64,000 nt of DNA from Paenibacillus paridis (GTDB taxonomy: Bacteria; Bacillota; Bacilli; Paenibacillales; Paenibacillaceae). The stretch lies in NCBI RefSeq assembly GCF_006345825.1, contig NZ_VCIX01000083.1, forward strand, positions 1 through 64,000, in the 5' to 3' direction. Below, piece by piece: positions 43,424-52,255 of this stretch (the first letter of the stretch is position 1; every line of letters begins with the position of its first letter). A program made the translations under genes and the position numbers. Below the pieces are notes generated by a model that searched no databases, had not been told where the DNA came from, and worked only from the letters and a program-made list of their open reading frames with translations.

Positions 43424-45748
43424 TTAAGCGTGCGAAGTTGTATTTCGATTGGCTACAACAAGCACATCCAGGTGGCGTGCGGTTTGAAGAAGCTCCTTTA
43501 CGATATTGCCACGCCGCATAAGCTGTCGCCAGCCGCTCTGGCTTGACTGCCCAATGATAAGCTGCGTCGCCTGTGCAAGGTTGGCCGCTGTCAGCAGTGT
43601 CCCCGCGATATGAGCTCTGCTCTCTGCCTTTGACATTTCAAATATACCGCCAAGCCTCTCAGTCAGCCTCGTCAGCGCTTCTTGCTTTGCTTTCGCATCA
43701 TTCGTTAAGGCTTCGCCTTGCACATGATGGACATGCCACTGCGCTTTAAGGCGATAGGCGATACGGAAGCCGCGGCGGATCAGCCGCTCTGCATCCCCGC
43801 GGGTATCAACACCGACGAAAATGACTTCCTTTCTGTGGAGCGGACCGCGCAGCGTCTGATTCCGGTCCCATGATTCCAGCCGCTCATCAACGTCATCCGC
43901 AAGCTCCCGCAGGGCAAGCTCGCGGAGCGCAATAAGATTGCCGGTTGTGAAAAAAGCGCCCAGCGCTTGCTCCACTTTATCGCGTGCATAAATCTTCCCA
44001 TCTCTCATACGCTGCTGAAGCATTTGCGGCGTGACATCAATCAGCTCTACCTGATCAGCTAAACGAATGATCGCATCCGGTACCGTTTCCTTAACTCGAA
44101 CCCCCGTAACCTGCGCGACAGCATCATTTAAGCTTTCGATATGCTGCACATTCATCGTCGATATGACCGCTATGCCATGTTCAAGCAAATGAATAACGTC
44201 CTCATAGCGTTTTTTTCTGATGCTGCCCGGCACATTCGTATGAGCCAGCTCATCAACCAGCACGACCTCAGGATTACGGCGAATGATCGCTTCGGTATCC
44301 ATTTCCTCCAGCACCGTTCCGCGGTAGTGGACCGCCTGCAGCTCAGCCTTGGGGAGCTCCCCGATCTGCTTCTTTGTTTCCTCCCGGCCATGCGTCTCCA
44401 CAATGCCAATGATGACGTCTATGCCCTTCTGGAGAAGCAAGTTCGCTTCAGAGAGCATACGGTACGTTTTCCCAACGCCCGGAGCTGCCCCGATATACAA
44501 GTTAAAATGTCCTCTCCGGATGGTCTCGGCTTGCTGTTCGCGCTCCTGCAGGCTGAATCTCCGAAACAAGGCTGTTTGGGTGTCACGTCTATGCTTGACT
44601 GGCAAAACCCGCTCTCCTTCAAGCTCTGCGCGATCTGCCATCAGAAATAAATCAATCTGATTCAGCTTGCGAAGCACGCTGTCGACAATCGATCCCTGCC
44701 ATAGCTGCTGCCAGCTGGTCTGCTTCGAATGCCCCATAACGATTCGCGTAACCTGCTGCTGCTCCGCATAACCAACAAGTGCAGCCGGCAGATCACGGCG
44801 GTGCGCAAGCGGCAGCTCCTGAAACACTCCGCCTACCTTATTAGTGAGCTTTCGGATAGCGGCTTTGAAGGCCTGCTCCTCTCTGGACAGCTTCTTGGCA
44901 GGGTCGATGAAGGAAACAACCACGACATCTCCATTTAGCCTTCTCGCAATCTGCTGCCCCCTTCTTACATACAAAGAGCTGTTCCAATGGTATTGGGCCG
45001 TGACCAGAATTCGCTCAGAAGTACCGGATGGTCCAGTCAGCCCCAGTTCCCCACGATGCTTCTCCAGCGATTCGTTCACGCCCTCAGCCACCAGACGCAG
45101 AGACAGCTCTCTGAGGACAGCTAGATTCCCGCGCAAGGGTATAGCCCGCGAGGAATGTACACCAAGCACTCCCTCTTCAAACCGTTTGAGCAGAGTTTCC
45201 GGCGACACGTCGATAAGAATAACCTCATCAGCCAGCTCTAGCGTATGAGCCGGTACCGTGCAGTCTGGCCGGATACCGGTCCATTTCCAAGCGATCTCAT
45301 CCACACCCGCCAGCTCGTATACATTAATGGTCGTGATTACGCTGATTCCTATGCCAATAAGGTACTGTACCTCCTCAAGCCTCGTGCGAAATTTGGCATC
45401 TCTGCGATTAAGATGCGCAAGACCATCGATGAGCATAACTTCCGCATTGCGCTGGGTGATAGCTTCAAGATCCAGATCCGTCTGCTCCATGCAGCCTTCT
45501 CTCTGTCCGATACATGGGATTTGCTCCAATGGCTCCGCAAGCTGAAGGGTTTCCTCATTCTGTGGATGACTTAGCCCGTTTAAGACAACATCAATGCCAG
45601 CCTGCTTGAGCTGCATGCCCTCCCGCAGCAAGCGGTAGGTTTTTCCTGATCCGCTCACCGCGCCAACGAAAATTTTCAGGCGCCCTTGGTGCAGCTTTGC
45701 CATTGACAGCAGCAATTCCTCTGGCGTTTTCCTCTTCAAAGGAGCCAT
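43424..45748 (-). CDS. Duplicated KdpD N-terminal sensor protein without kinase
   Basis: This 774-aa protein contains two copies of the KdpD N-terminal (KdpD + Usp-like) module and ends there, with no membrane or histidine kinase domain. Copy 1 has Walker A GAVSGSGKT (about 29-37) and a weakened Walker B region (LIDGLAHLN). Copy 2 has Walker A GAAPGVGKT (about 423) and the canonical VDELAHTNVPG. Each is followed by a universal-stress-like domain (VTAQYHWNSSLYVRRGQQ; VGVDTRGDAERLIRRGFR). In Staphylococcus KdpD the Usp domain binds c-di-AMP; this is a plausible but unproven role here. ATG 45748 has GGAG 9 nt upstream and starts 4 bp after the kdpC stop. No kdpE is present. Confidence 0.9.
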   Translation of the reverse strand: MAPLKRKTPEELLLSMAKLHQGRLKIFVGAVSGSGKTYRLLREGMQLKQAGIDVVLNGLSHPQNEETLQLAEPLEQIPCIGQREGCMEQTDLDLEAITQRNAEVMLIDGLAHLNRRDAKFRTRLEEVQYLIGIGISVITTINVYELAGVDEIAWKWTGIRPDCTVPAHTLELADEVILIDVSPETLLKRFEEGVLGVHSSRAIPLRGNLAVLRELSLRLVAEGVNESLEKHRGELGLTGPSGTSERILVTAQYHWNSSLYVRRGQQIARRLNGDVVVVSFIDPAKKLSREEQAFKAAIRKLTNKVGGVFQELPLAHRRDLPAALVGYAEQQQVTRIVMGHSKQTSWQQLWQGSIVDSVLRKLNQIDLFLMADRAELEGERVLPVKHRRDTQTALFRRFSLQEREQQAETIRRGHFNLYIGAAPGVGKTYRMLSEANLLLQKGIDVIIGIVETHGREETKKQIGELPKAELQAVHYRGTVLEEMDTEAIIRRNPEVVLVDELAHTNVPGSIRKKRYEDVIHLLEHGIAVISTMNVQHIESLNDAVAQVTGVRVKETVPDAIIRLADQVELIDVTPQMLQQRMRDGKIYARDKVEQALGAFFTTGNLIALRELALRELADDVDERLESWDRNQTLRGPLHRKEVIFVGVDTRGDAERLIRRGFRIAYRLKAQWHVHHVQGEALTNDAKAKQEALTRLTERLGGIFEMSKAESRAHIAGTLLTAANLAQATQLIIGQSSQSGWRQLMRRGNIVKELLQTARHLDVLVVANRNTTSHA

Positions 45749-45752
45749 TCCT

Positions 45753-46361
45753 CTACTCTCCAAGCAAAGCGGACAACGCGAGATTCAGCTTGAGCACATT
45801 CACTCTCTCGTCGCCAAACAGCCCTAAATCTCGGCCTTCAATATGCTTGATCACCAGCGCTTCGAGCTGAGCTGCCGGTTCACCGGTAAGCTTGCTTATT
45901 CTCGCGATTTGGACCATTGCCGACTGCGGAGTAATATGCGGATCAAGCCCAGAGCCAGAGTTCGTGACTAGTGCTAGCGGCAATTGACTGACCGGCACAT
46001 CCGGATTTTGCAACTTCCACGCCTCAATCGCAGCCCTTGTGCGTTCAGTTAAGTCCGGATTGGACGGCCCATAGTTGTTGGAACCTGAGCCTGCTGCATT
46101 ATTTTCAATGCTGGATACCCGCCCTTGAAACCACTTGGGATCCGTGAAATTTTGGCCAATCAGCTCAGAGCCGACAATCTGCCCCGAGCGGTCTTTCACC
46201 AGACTTCCGTTCGCTTGCTCAGGGAAGAGCAGCTGCGCGGCTCCCGTACTAACTAGTGGATAAATAATTCCACACAAAACCATAAATAGCAGGCTAATGC
46301 GCAGCGGAATCCAGATGGATGACACTTCAAAACCTCGGCGACCTTCCGTTTGTTCATTCAT
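45753..46361 (-). CDS. kdpC: Potassium-transporting ATPase subunit C
   Basis: This 202-aa subunit has one N-terminal membrane helix (about 18-38) and an extracellular domain. Family motifs include GAAQLLFPEQANGSLV, GSELIGQNFTDPKWFQGR, SGSNNYGPSNPDL and the C-terminal SGSGLDPHITPQSAMVQIAR. It completes the KdpFABC high-affinity K+ pump. The gene lies 31 bp after kdpB. Confidence 0.97.
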   Translation of the reverse strand: MNEQTEGRRGFEVSSIWIPLRISLLFMVLCGIIYPLVSTGAAQLLFPEQANGSLVKDRSGQIVGSELIGQNFTDPKWFQGRVSSIENNAAGSGSNNYGPSNPDLTERTRAAIEAWKLQNPDVPVSQLPLALVTNSGSGLDPHITPQSAMVQIARISKLTGEPAAQLEALVIKHIEGRDLGLFGDERVNVLKLNLALSALLGE

Positions 46362-46391
46362 TGTTCAGGCCTTCTTTCTTATATAATAGAA

Positions 46392-48425
46392 TTAAATCCA
46401 TACCTGCACGGCAAAATCAATCAGCTTAATGCCTACGAACGGAACGAGGACACCGCCTAATCCATAGATCAGCACATTTCGGCTAAGCAGCTTTGCCCCG
46501 CTCATCGGCTTGTACGCAACCCCTTTGACCGCAAGCGGGATAAGCAGCGGAATAATGAGGGCATTGAAGATTAACGCGGACAAAATAGCCGATAGCGGCG
46601 AGCCCAGATTCATTATATTGAGCACCCCCATCTCCGGAATGGCCAACATAAACATAGCCGGAATAATCGCAAAATATTTGGCAACGTCGTTTGCGATGCT
46701 GAAGGTCGTAAGCGCGCCTCTTGTCATGAGCAGCTGCTTGCCGATCGCGATAACTTCAATCATTTTCGACGGGTCCGAGTCCAGGTCCACCATATTGGCT
46801 GCTTCCTTGGCTGCAATCGTGCCGCTGTTCATCGCAAGGCCAACATCCGCTTGCGCCAGAGCCGGCGCATCGTTCGTGCCATCCCCCGTCATCGCTACCA
46901 TTTTCCCTTCGGCCTGCTCGCGGCGAATGACTGCGATCTTATCCTCCGGCTTGCTCTCGGCAATGAAATCATCGACACCCGCTTCCCGGGCGATCGTGGC
47001 TGCCGTCAGTGGATTATCCCCCGTACACATAATCGTTTTGATCCCCATTTCCCGCAGCTGCTCGAAGCGTTCCCTCATTCCCGGCTTCACGGTATCCTTC
47101 AAATAAATGACGCCATACAGCTCCTTGTCGACTGCTACTGCCAGCGGCGTTCCTCCTAAGGTAGAAACCGTGTTAGCTATTTGCTCGAGGTCAGCTGGGA
47201 TTGTTCCTCCCTGCGAAATGACCCATTTGCGAACGGCGTCGACGGCGCCCTTCCGAACGCAGCGGCCATCGGCCAGATCGATGCCGCTCATCCTCGTTTC
47301 GGCTTTGAACGCGATGAATTCGCCGTCTTCAGCAACTGCTTCTTGAAAGCCCATCTCCCGCATCTTCATCCATTCCAGCACCGATCTTCCTTCAGGCGTC
47401 TCATCCTTCAATGAGCTTATGGCCGCCCATTCGGCAAGCGTCTGGATGCTGCTGCTTGATACGGGAATGAGCTCGCTAGCCATCCTGTTGCCGAACGTAA
47501 TCGTTCCTGTTTTATCTAAAATCATCGTATTGATGTCGCCTGCTGCCTCCACTGCCTTGCCTGACATCGCGAGCACGTTAAACTGGGTCACTCGGTCCAT
47601 CCCCGCGATACCGATCGCTGATAACAAACCGCCGATTGTTGTTGGAATAAGGCATACCAGTAATGCGATAAGCACAGGGATTTCTAATGAAATACCCAGA
47701 TAGTTCGCGATAGGCTTCAAAGTTACGACTACGATAAGAAAAATAATCGTCAAGCTGATCAACAACGTATTCAGCGCAATCTCATTAGGCGTCTTCTGGC
47801 GCTTTGCCCCCTCAACTAACGAAATCATACGGTCAATAAACGATTGGCCCGGTTCACTTGTCATCCGTACCTTGATCTGATCACTGACGACTCTTGTTCC
47901 GCCCGTGACGGAGCTGAAATCGCCGCCAGCTTCTTTTATAACCGGCGCGGATTCTCCCGTTATTGCCGATTCATCCACGGAAGCCAGCCCGTCAATGACC
48001 TCTCCATCGCCCGGGATCATTTCGCCTTGGGAGACGATAACGACATCGCCTTTACGCAGTTCCGTTGACGATACAATGGCAACGGACTCGCCGATCAGTT
48101 TGTTTGCGCTCATGTCCTGCTTTGATTTTTTGAGTGAACTGGCCTGCGCTTTTCCTCTGCCCTCCGCGATAGCTTCTGCAAAATTGGCAAACAGCAGCGT
48201 AAACAACAGGATTAGAAAAACAGCAATATTAAATCCGAGCCGTTCCTGCGACTGAAAATAAGCTGGAAACACCACCATGAGCAGCACGATCACCGCCCCC
48301 GCTTCGACAACGAACATTACCGGATTTTTGATCATGACTGCGGGATTCAACTTCATAAAGCTCTCACGCAAAGCTTGCTTAACGGCATCCGCCGACAACA
48401 TCGTCTTCTTCTTATCTGCTTTCAT
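46392..48425 (-). CDS. kdpB: Potassium-transporting ATPase ATP-binding subunit B
   Basis: This 677-aa P-type ATPase energises K+ uptake by KdpA. The phosphorylation site DKTGTITFG is near 305, the TGES loop is at [10 protein letters not shown], and the [20 protein letters not shown] hinge is present. Membrane helices match KdpB. ATG 48425 is preferred over the ATG 6 bp upstream because GAGGTGA then sits at 6-7 nt. It follows kdpA by 18 bp. Confidence 0.97.
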   Translation of the reverse strand: MKADKKKTMLSADAVKQALRESFMKLNPAVMIKNPVMFVVEAGAVIVLLMVVFPAYFQSQERLGFNIAVFLILLFTLLFANFAEAIAEGRGKAQASSLKKSKQDMSANKLIGESVAIVSSTELRKGDVVIVSQGEMIPGDGEVIDGLASVDESAITGESAPVIKEAGGDFSSVTGGTRVVSDQIKVRMTSEPGQSFIDRMISLVEGAKRQKTPNEIALNTLLISLTIIFLIVVVTLKPIANYLGISLEIPVLIALLVCLIPTTIGGLLSAIGIAGMDRVTQFNVLAMSGKAVEAAGDINTMILDKTGTITFGNRMASELIPVSSSSIQTLAEWAAISSLKDETPEGRSVLEWMKMREMGFQEAVAEDGEFIAFKAETRMSGIDLADGRCVRKGAVDAVRKWVISQGGTIPADLEQIANTVSTLGGTPLAVAVDKELYGVIYLKDTVKPGMRERFEQLREMGIKTIMCTGDNPLTAATIAREAGVDDFIAESKPEDKIAVIRREQAEGKMVAMTGDGTNDAPALAQADVGLAMNSGTIAAKEAANMVDLDSDPSKMIEVIAIGKQLLMTRGALTTFSIANDVAKYFAIIPAMFMLAIPEMGVLNIMNLGSPLSAILSALIFNALIIPLLIPLAVKGVAYKPMSGAKLLSRNVLIYGLGGVLVPFVGIKLIDFAVQVWI

Positions 48426-48443
48426 TATCATTCACCTCATCCA

Positions 48444-50123
48444 TTATCCGAGCGTTAAATATTCCGCAACCGGCCCAAGCACGATGACCGGTAAAAAAGT
48501 AAGAGCCCCGATTAAAAGGACCGTACCGATTAGAAGCGCCGTAAACAAGCCATTGCCCGTGCGAAACGTACCGAGCGTCTCCGGAACATGCCGCTTGCTC
48601 ATAAGTGAGCCTGCAACAGCCAGCATAGCAATCATCGAAATATAGCGGCCAAGCAGCATGACGAGCCCGGTGCTGATATTCCAGAATGGCGTATTGTCTC
48701 CTAAGCCTTCAAAGCCGGAGCCGTTATTTGCCGCCGAAGACGTGTACTCGTACAGGACCTGGCTTATGCCATGGAAACCTGCGTTCGTAATCGCTCCTTG
48801 CCCCAAATCCGTCATAAAGGCGATGGCGGTGGGCACTAATATAATGAAGGGATGGACGAGGATCGCCACGGCGATGAGCTTCATTTCACGCGGCTCAATT
48901 TTTCGCCCCAAAAACTCCGGTGTCCGTCCGACCATCAGCCCGCATATAAAGACGGCTAAAATGGCATACATCAGCATATTGATGAGGCCGACTCCCTTGC
49001 CGCCAAAAACGACATTCAGCATCATTTCAGCCAGCGGCACCAGCCCGCCAATCGGTGTCAGCGTATCATGCATATTGTTGACCGTACCGGTTGTAGCCGC
49101 TGCCGTCACGGTTGTGAATAACGCCGACTGCGCAATGCCGAACCGGACTTCCTTGCCCTCCATGCTGCCTTGCGAAGCATCAATGCCAAGCGCGCTCAGC
49201 GCAGGGTTGCCCGTTTTCTCCGACGTATAAGCAAAGCTCAGAAATACGATAAACAAGCACATCATCGCGGTGAAGATCACCCAGCCCTGCTTTTTATTTT
49301 TGGCAAACAGGCCAAAAGCATAAGGCAGCGAGGCAGGAAGCGCCCACATCGACAAGATTTGGATCACGTTCGTTAACGGGTTCGGATTCTCAAAGGGATG
49401 GGCCGAATTGACTCCAAAAAAACCGCCCCCATTCGTTCCTAGATGCTTGATGGATTCCAGTGAAGCAACAGGGCCTATCGCTATTTGCTGCATCGCTCCT
49501 TCCAGCGTCTTGACTGTCAGCGTAGGGTCCAGGGTTTGCGGCACTTGAAGCGCCACGAGTACGAGCGTGATCACAAAGGATAGCGGTAGAAAGATCCGGG
49601 TATGCGCTTTGACAAAGTCTTCAAAAAAGTTGCCAATCGTTTGTCCTTTGCTCGTAATTCCGCGGACGAACGCCATAGCAACCGAGAAGCCGGTCGCCGC
49701 GGACGTAAACATCATCATCATGATGACGGCCATTTGAGAGAAATACGACAGCGCGCTCTCTCCGCTGTAATGCTGGAGGTTCGTATTTGTTATAAAGCTG
49801 ATTACGGTATTGAAGGTAAGCGTAGGCTCCATGCTCCCAGTGCCATTCGGGTTCAGGGGCAGCGCATGCTGCAAACGCAAAATCAAATAACTAATAGCGG
49901 CCAAAATAAAGTTCGTCGCAACAAAGCTGAGCACATACTTTTTCCAGCCCATGCCCTCTCGCCGCTTAAGTCCGATTATTTTGAAAATCAGTCTCTCCGA
50001 GCTGCCGAACACCTTATCTAGTCTGTTCGCTTCATTGGAAAACACATGATAAACGTAAGTGCCGAGCGGCTTCACCAGCAGCACAAGCAGGAAAACAACG
50101 ACAAGCATTTGCAAAATATCCAT
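48444..50123 (-). CDS. kdpA: Potassium-transporting ATPase subunit A (K+ channel-like)
   Basis: This 559-aa ten-helix membrane protein binds and conducts K+. Selectivity-filter-like loops are visible (TNTNLQHYSGE; HLGTNGGGFFGVNSAHPFEN; SAATTGTVNNMHDTLTPIGG; YEYTSSAANNGSGFEGLGDN). Length matches the family (about 557). ATG 50123 follows GGAGGAGG by about 10 nt. An upstream TTG is too close to the binding site. Confidence 0.97.
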   Translation of the reverse strand: MDILQMLVVVFLLVLLVKPLGTYVYHVFSNEANRLDKVFGSSERLIFKIIGLKRREGMGWKKYVLSFVATNFILAAISYLILRLQHALPLNPNGTGSMEPTLTFNTVISFITNTNLQHYSGESALSYFSQMAVIMMMMFTSAATGFSVAMAFVRGITSKGQTIGNFFEDFVKAHTRIFLPLSFVITLVLVALQVPQTLDPTLTVKTLEGAMQQIAIGPVASLESIKHLGTNGGGFFGVNSAHPFENPNPLTNVIQILSMWALPASLPYAFGLFAKNKKQGWVIFTAMMCLFIVFLSFAYTSEKTGNPALSALGIDASQGSMEGKEVRFGIAQSALFTTVTAAATTGTVNNMHDTLTPIGGLVPLAEMMLNVVFGGKGVGLINMLMYAILAVFICGLMVGRTPEFLGRKIEPREMKLIAVAILVHPFIILVPTAIAFMTDLGQGAITNAGFHGISQVLYEYTSSAANNGSGFEGLGDNTPFWNISTGLVMLLGRYISMIAMLAVAGSLMSKRHVPETLGTFRTGNGLFTALLIGTVLLIGALTFLPVIVLGPVAEYLTLG

Positions 50124-50142
50124 GGCCAACAAGCCTCCTCCA

Positions 50143-50220
50143 CTAAAACTTTTCCGGATGAATTAACGCATAAACCAGATAGATGAAAACAAACAAGGCG
50201 ACGATCGATACAATGATCAT
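50143..50220 (-). CDS. kdpF: Potassium-transporting ATPase subunit F (25 aa)
   Basis: A 25-codon frame encodes a single membrane helix, MIIVSIVALFVFIYLVYAL, ending HPEKF. This is the typical size, position and sequence style of KdpF, the small lipid-like subunit that stabilises KdpABC. Its ATG overlaps the stop of the preceding 38-aa ORF (ATGA), so translation is coupled. GGGAGGAG lies upstream inside that ORF. Confidence 0.92.
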   Translation of the reverse strand: MIIVSIVALFVFIYLVYALIHPEKF

Positions 50221-50333
50221 GGGCGTTCTCCTCCCGATCCCGATGGATCAACCACGCTGCCGCACCAAGCTAAAAAACCGTAAAATAAACCAAAGCATGC
50301 GATAAAAATGAGCATCATATATACGTCCAACAA
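50217..50333 (-). CDS. Small membrane peptide in the kdp operon (38 aa)
   Basis: A 38-codon frame starts with TTG at 50333, 7 nt after AGGAGG. It encodes a hydrophobic helix (VYMMLIFIACFGLFYGFLAW) followed by a short polar tail ending GGERP. Its stop overlaps the kdpF start. Similar short helices precede kdpF in other Bacillales, but I cannot name a family. A role in Kdp assembly or coupling translation to kdpF is inferred. Confidence 0.75.
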   Translation of the reverse strand: MLDVYMMLIFIACFGLFYGFLAWCGSVVDPSGSGGERP

Positions 50334-50349
50334 GGAAATCCCTCCTATG

Positions 50350-50748
50350 CTATTTGCTGCTTAACAAAAAACCAACCTCGCCGGTCTGTGAAAACACAAT
50401 GTGATTCGCTCCAAGCCCCTTATATATGGCTCGTGGGTTCCATTGCTGCGTAATCACATAAATAGACTTGGAGGTCCAGGGCCGGCAGCATTGCACGAAG
50501 CGGCAGCTCAGCGCTAGGCTGCTCTCAAATATGAACACCTCGCGAATGGGAACATCCGGCGGCTGCCAGCTGCCGCGGTTATTCGTATTGATGTAAAGCA
50601 CATCTGGAATGCCCTGCTTTCGCAGCCGCTTCTCCTTCGCCTTGCTGTTCGTAAGCACAATAAATTTCAAGCGGCGGAACTGCAAGGTGCGAATAAAGCT
50701 GTGCCCTGCCTCACTAAGACCGGCAATGACTATATGATTTTCATCCAA
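50350..50748 (-). CDS. Single Rossmann-domain (TrkA-N/KTN-like) protein heading the kdp operon
   Basis: This 132-aa cytoplasmic protein begins with a nucleotide-binding beta-alpha-beta (HIVIAGLSEAGHSFIRTLQF) and continues as one TrkA-N-like domain (FIVLTNSKAKEKRLRKQGIP, SIYVITQQWNPRAIYKGLGA). There is no RCK C-terminal domain. The start is TTG 50748, 9 nt after GGAGG. It is the first gene after the riboswitches and lies 16 bp before the 38-aa ORF. A regulatory role for K+ transport is likely from fold and position. Confidence 0.75.
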   Translation of the reverse strand: MDENHIVIAGLSEAGHSFIRTLQFRRLKFIVLTNSKAKEKRLRKQGIPDVLYINTNNRGSWQPPDVPIREVFIFESSLALSCRFVQCCRPWTSKSIYVITQQWNPRAIYKGLGANHIVFSQTGEVGFLLSSK

Positions 50749-50781
50749 TTTTTGTATCCTCCATTTGGTAAAAAAGGCAAC

Positions 50782-50826
50782 AAAAAAGAAGCCTTGGGAT
50801 AAGAGGAACCAATCCCGCGGCTTCTT
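50782..50826 (-). terminator. Terminator of the proximal c-di-AMP riboswitch
   Basis: AAGAAGCC (50786-50793) and GGCTTCTT (50819-50826) close a long stem with an inner CGGGAT/ATCCC pairing. The minus strand continues with six T. It lies between the proximal aptamer and the first kdp operon gene. Confidence 0.9.
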
Positions 50827-50885
50827 ATGCCCACAGCTTAATAAGCTGCGGGAAGCGCATTGGTTGTTGCCTCTCTCGAGTAAGC

Positions 50886-51036
50886 TTACGAGGTTAGCTG
50901 TCGGATTCGGGCCTTGAGAGTTGCCCTACGCTTGGCTGCTGGCCAGCGATTCACCCCATGGAGCGATCCTTGCGACTAAGCATGGATCGTCCGGTTGGTT
51001 CCCCCGTTCCTGCTATTGCAGGACTCAGCATCGTAC
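50886..51036 (-). ncRNA. c-di-AMP riboswitch (ydaO/yuaA class), kdp-proximal
   Basis: On the minus strand the conserved blocks appear in order: ACGGGGGAACC, GGGGTGAATC, GTAGGGCAACTCTC, and CCCGAATCCGACAGCTAACC TCGTAAGC at the 3' end. These are the signature of ydaO aptamers. P1 can form between TACGA (near 51032) and TCGTA (near 50889). A terminator follows at 50782-50826. High c-di-AMP would stop kdp transcription. Confidence 0.95.
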
Positions 51037-51065
51037 TTTCTTGCAAAAATAGCTGCTTTGGGCAG

Positions 51066-51099
51066 CAAAAAACCGCAGAGGTACATGACACTCTGCGGT
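51066..51099 (-). terminator. Terminator of the distal c-di-AMP riboswitch
   Basis: ACCGCAGAG (51072-51080) pairs with CTCTGCGGT (51091-51099), and six T follow on the minus strand. It lies between the two aptamers, so each aptamer has its own terminator. Confidence 0.88.
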
Positions 51100-51144
51100 C
51101 GAGGTTAATCGATCACAAGCTTCATCATTCCTCTCCATATCCAC

Positions 51145-51322
51145 GCTTACGAGGTTAGCTGTCGGATTCGGGCGGTGAGAGTCGCCCTACTTCAAACCGG
51201 TATCCATGGTACCGGCTGAAGATTCACCCCTGCTATGCGACATCCGACTCTCACATCGGACAGGCGCCTAGCGTCATTCATGGTTCCCCCGTTTTCCGCT
51301 TTCGCAGAAACTCAGCGATCAG
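51145..51322 (-). ncRNA. c-di-AMP riboswitch (ydaO/yuaA class), kdp-distal
   Basis: The same blocks are present on the minus strand: AACGGGGGAACCATG, GGGGTGAATCTTC, GTAGGGCGACTCTCACC and CCCGAATCCGACAGCTAACC. A longer variable arm holds CCGGTACCATGGATACCGG-type pairing. It is the first of two aptamers in series in the kdp leader. Confidence 0.95.
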
Positions 51323-51355
51323 TCAATCGAACTTCATTCGTCGTTCCTGTATCGA

Positions 51356-51385
51356 ATCTTACTCCTCGCGCTCCCTCTCTGTAAA
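51356..51385 (-). promoter_or_regulatory. Putative sigma-A promoter of the kdp leader
   Basis: TTTACA (51380-51385) and TAAGAT (51356-51361) on the minus strand are 18 bp apart, about 30 bp upstream of the distal aptamer. Confidence 0.5.
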
Positions 51386-51386
51386 G

Positions 51387-51673
51387 GCAGCTTATTGGTT
51401 AAATAAGTTAATTTGAGCCTTGCAGCTCGTCATGTAACGCTTACATTCACGTTTACCTCGATGAATCTCGTTATTTCTTCTTTTTTCTCATGTTTATGAA
51501 AATAATCCATTTGCCTAGTCAGCTGTTTTTCAGCAGCATACGCCTCTTTTCCCCAAGGCTGCGCTTCTCGAAGCATAAACGAGCATTTTCCAGAATAAGC
51601 ACGTTTTCTTCGTCAAAACGCTGCAAATGATTTAGAAATGACGCCACAAAACCTTATCTGGGTTAACGGCTGT
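51387..51673. other. Gene-free divergent region with a palindrome
   Basis: No gene is seen between the kdp promoter and that of the rightward gene at 51769. The 15-bp palindrome ATGTAACGCTTACAT at 51432-51446 (arms ATGTAA/TTACAT) is cre-like but one base short, and may bind a shared regulator. Confidence 0.45.
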
Positions 51674-51702
51674 TTTACACCGATTCGTTTCCGGTTTACT
51701 AT
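51674..51702 (+). promoter_or_regulatory. Putative sigma-A promoter of the gene at 51769
   Basis: TTTACA (51674-51679) and TACTAT (51697-51702) are exactly 17 bp apart, about 65 bp before the start codon. No riboswitch is seen in this leader. Confidence 0.65.
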
Positions 51703-51768
51703 AGACGGCAAGCCTTAATGGTTGCCTGTCATCTTCGAATTTCATTCGGTTAAGGAGAGATATCCTAC

Positions 51769-52203
51769 ATGTCCATTCAAGCCAAAGACCCTTTACCCAG
51801 TCCCAAATGGTCAACGCCAGCAGTCCTCACTATCAAGCGAATACAGATGTACGTGCTGGAAGAATCGTTTAATGACCGGCCTGCCGGCTATCATATTTAT
51901 CTTCGCCTGTCCGCTGAAGAGGGTTATGGCTGGAGCGAGCTCTTCCTAAACAAAGCCGATAAGCCAAGAGATTGGACAACCTGGTGCGGCATGCTTCTAA
52001 AATTTATCGATGCCTCAATCCAGCATCAGCTGCCTGTGATCATTAGCCCGGCATTATGTGGACAGGATGATCGGCTATGCCAGCTGTTTAGGGCTGCCGC
52101 CCACCGCGTGAGCAGCGAAGATTTAGGTTTCCTTAACCGTGAGTTCGAAGATAAGGAAGCTCTTTTTTTCAAACAAGCGATCTCCTATATTTCGTTGTTT
52201 TGA
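51769..52203 (+). CDS. Unknown protein, paralogue 1 of a c-di-AMP/kdp-linked pair
   Basis: This 144-aa soluble protein has no recognised family. Residues about 20-65 form an apparent beta-sheet unit (VLTIKRIQMYVLEESF, then GYHIYLRLSAEEGYGWSELF), and the rest is mostly helical, ending AISYISLF. The GWSEL motif and the SYISL end are shared with the next gene, so the two are paralogues. The beta unit faintly recalls the N-terminal cap of the enolase superfamily (GWGE motif), but the protein is far too short to be such an enzyme. AAGGAGAGA precedes the ATG. It is divergent from kdp. Confidence 0.75.
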   Translation: MSIQAKDPLPSPKWSTPAVLTIKRIQMYVLEESFNDRPAGYHIYLRLSAEEGYGWSELFLNKADKPRDWTTWCGMLLKFIDASIQHQLPVIISPALCGQDDRLCQLFRAAAHRVSSEDLGFLNREFEDKEALFFKQAISYISLF

Positions 52204-52213
52204 ATGCATAAGA

Positions 52214-52242
52214 TTTACAGAAATGCAATTGAGGGGTATAAT
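52214..52242 (+). promoter_or_regulatory. Sigma-A promoter of the third riboswitch
   Basis: TTTACA (52214-52219) and a perfect TATAAT (52237-52242) are 17 bp apart. Initiation near 52249 would start just before the aptamer P1 strand, so the downstream paralogue has its own promoter. Confidence 0.8.
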
Positions 52243-52255
52243 TAAGAGTACACTA

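Noticed and set aside
50958-51158. A 66-codon plus-strand frame in the kdp leader
   Set aside because: It overlaps the two riboswitches and a terminator on the other strand and has no family similarity.
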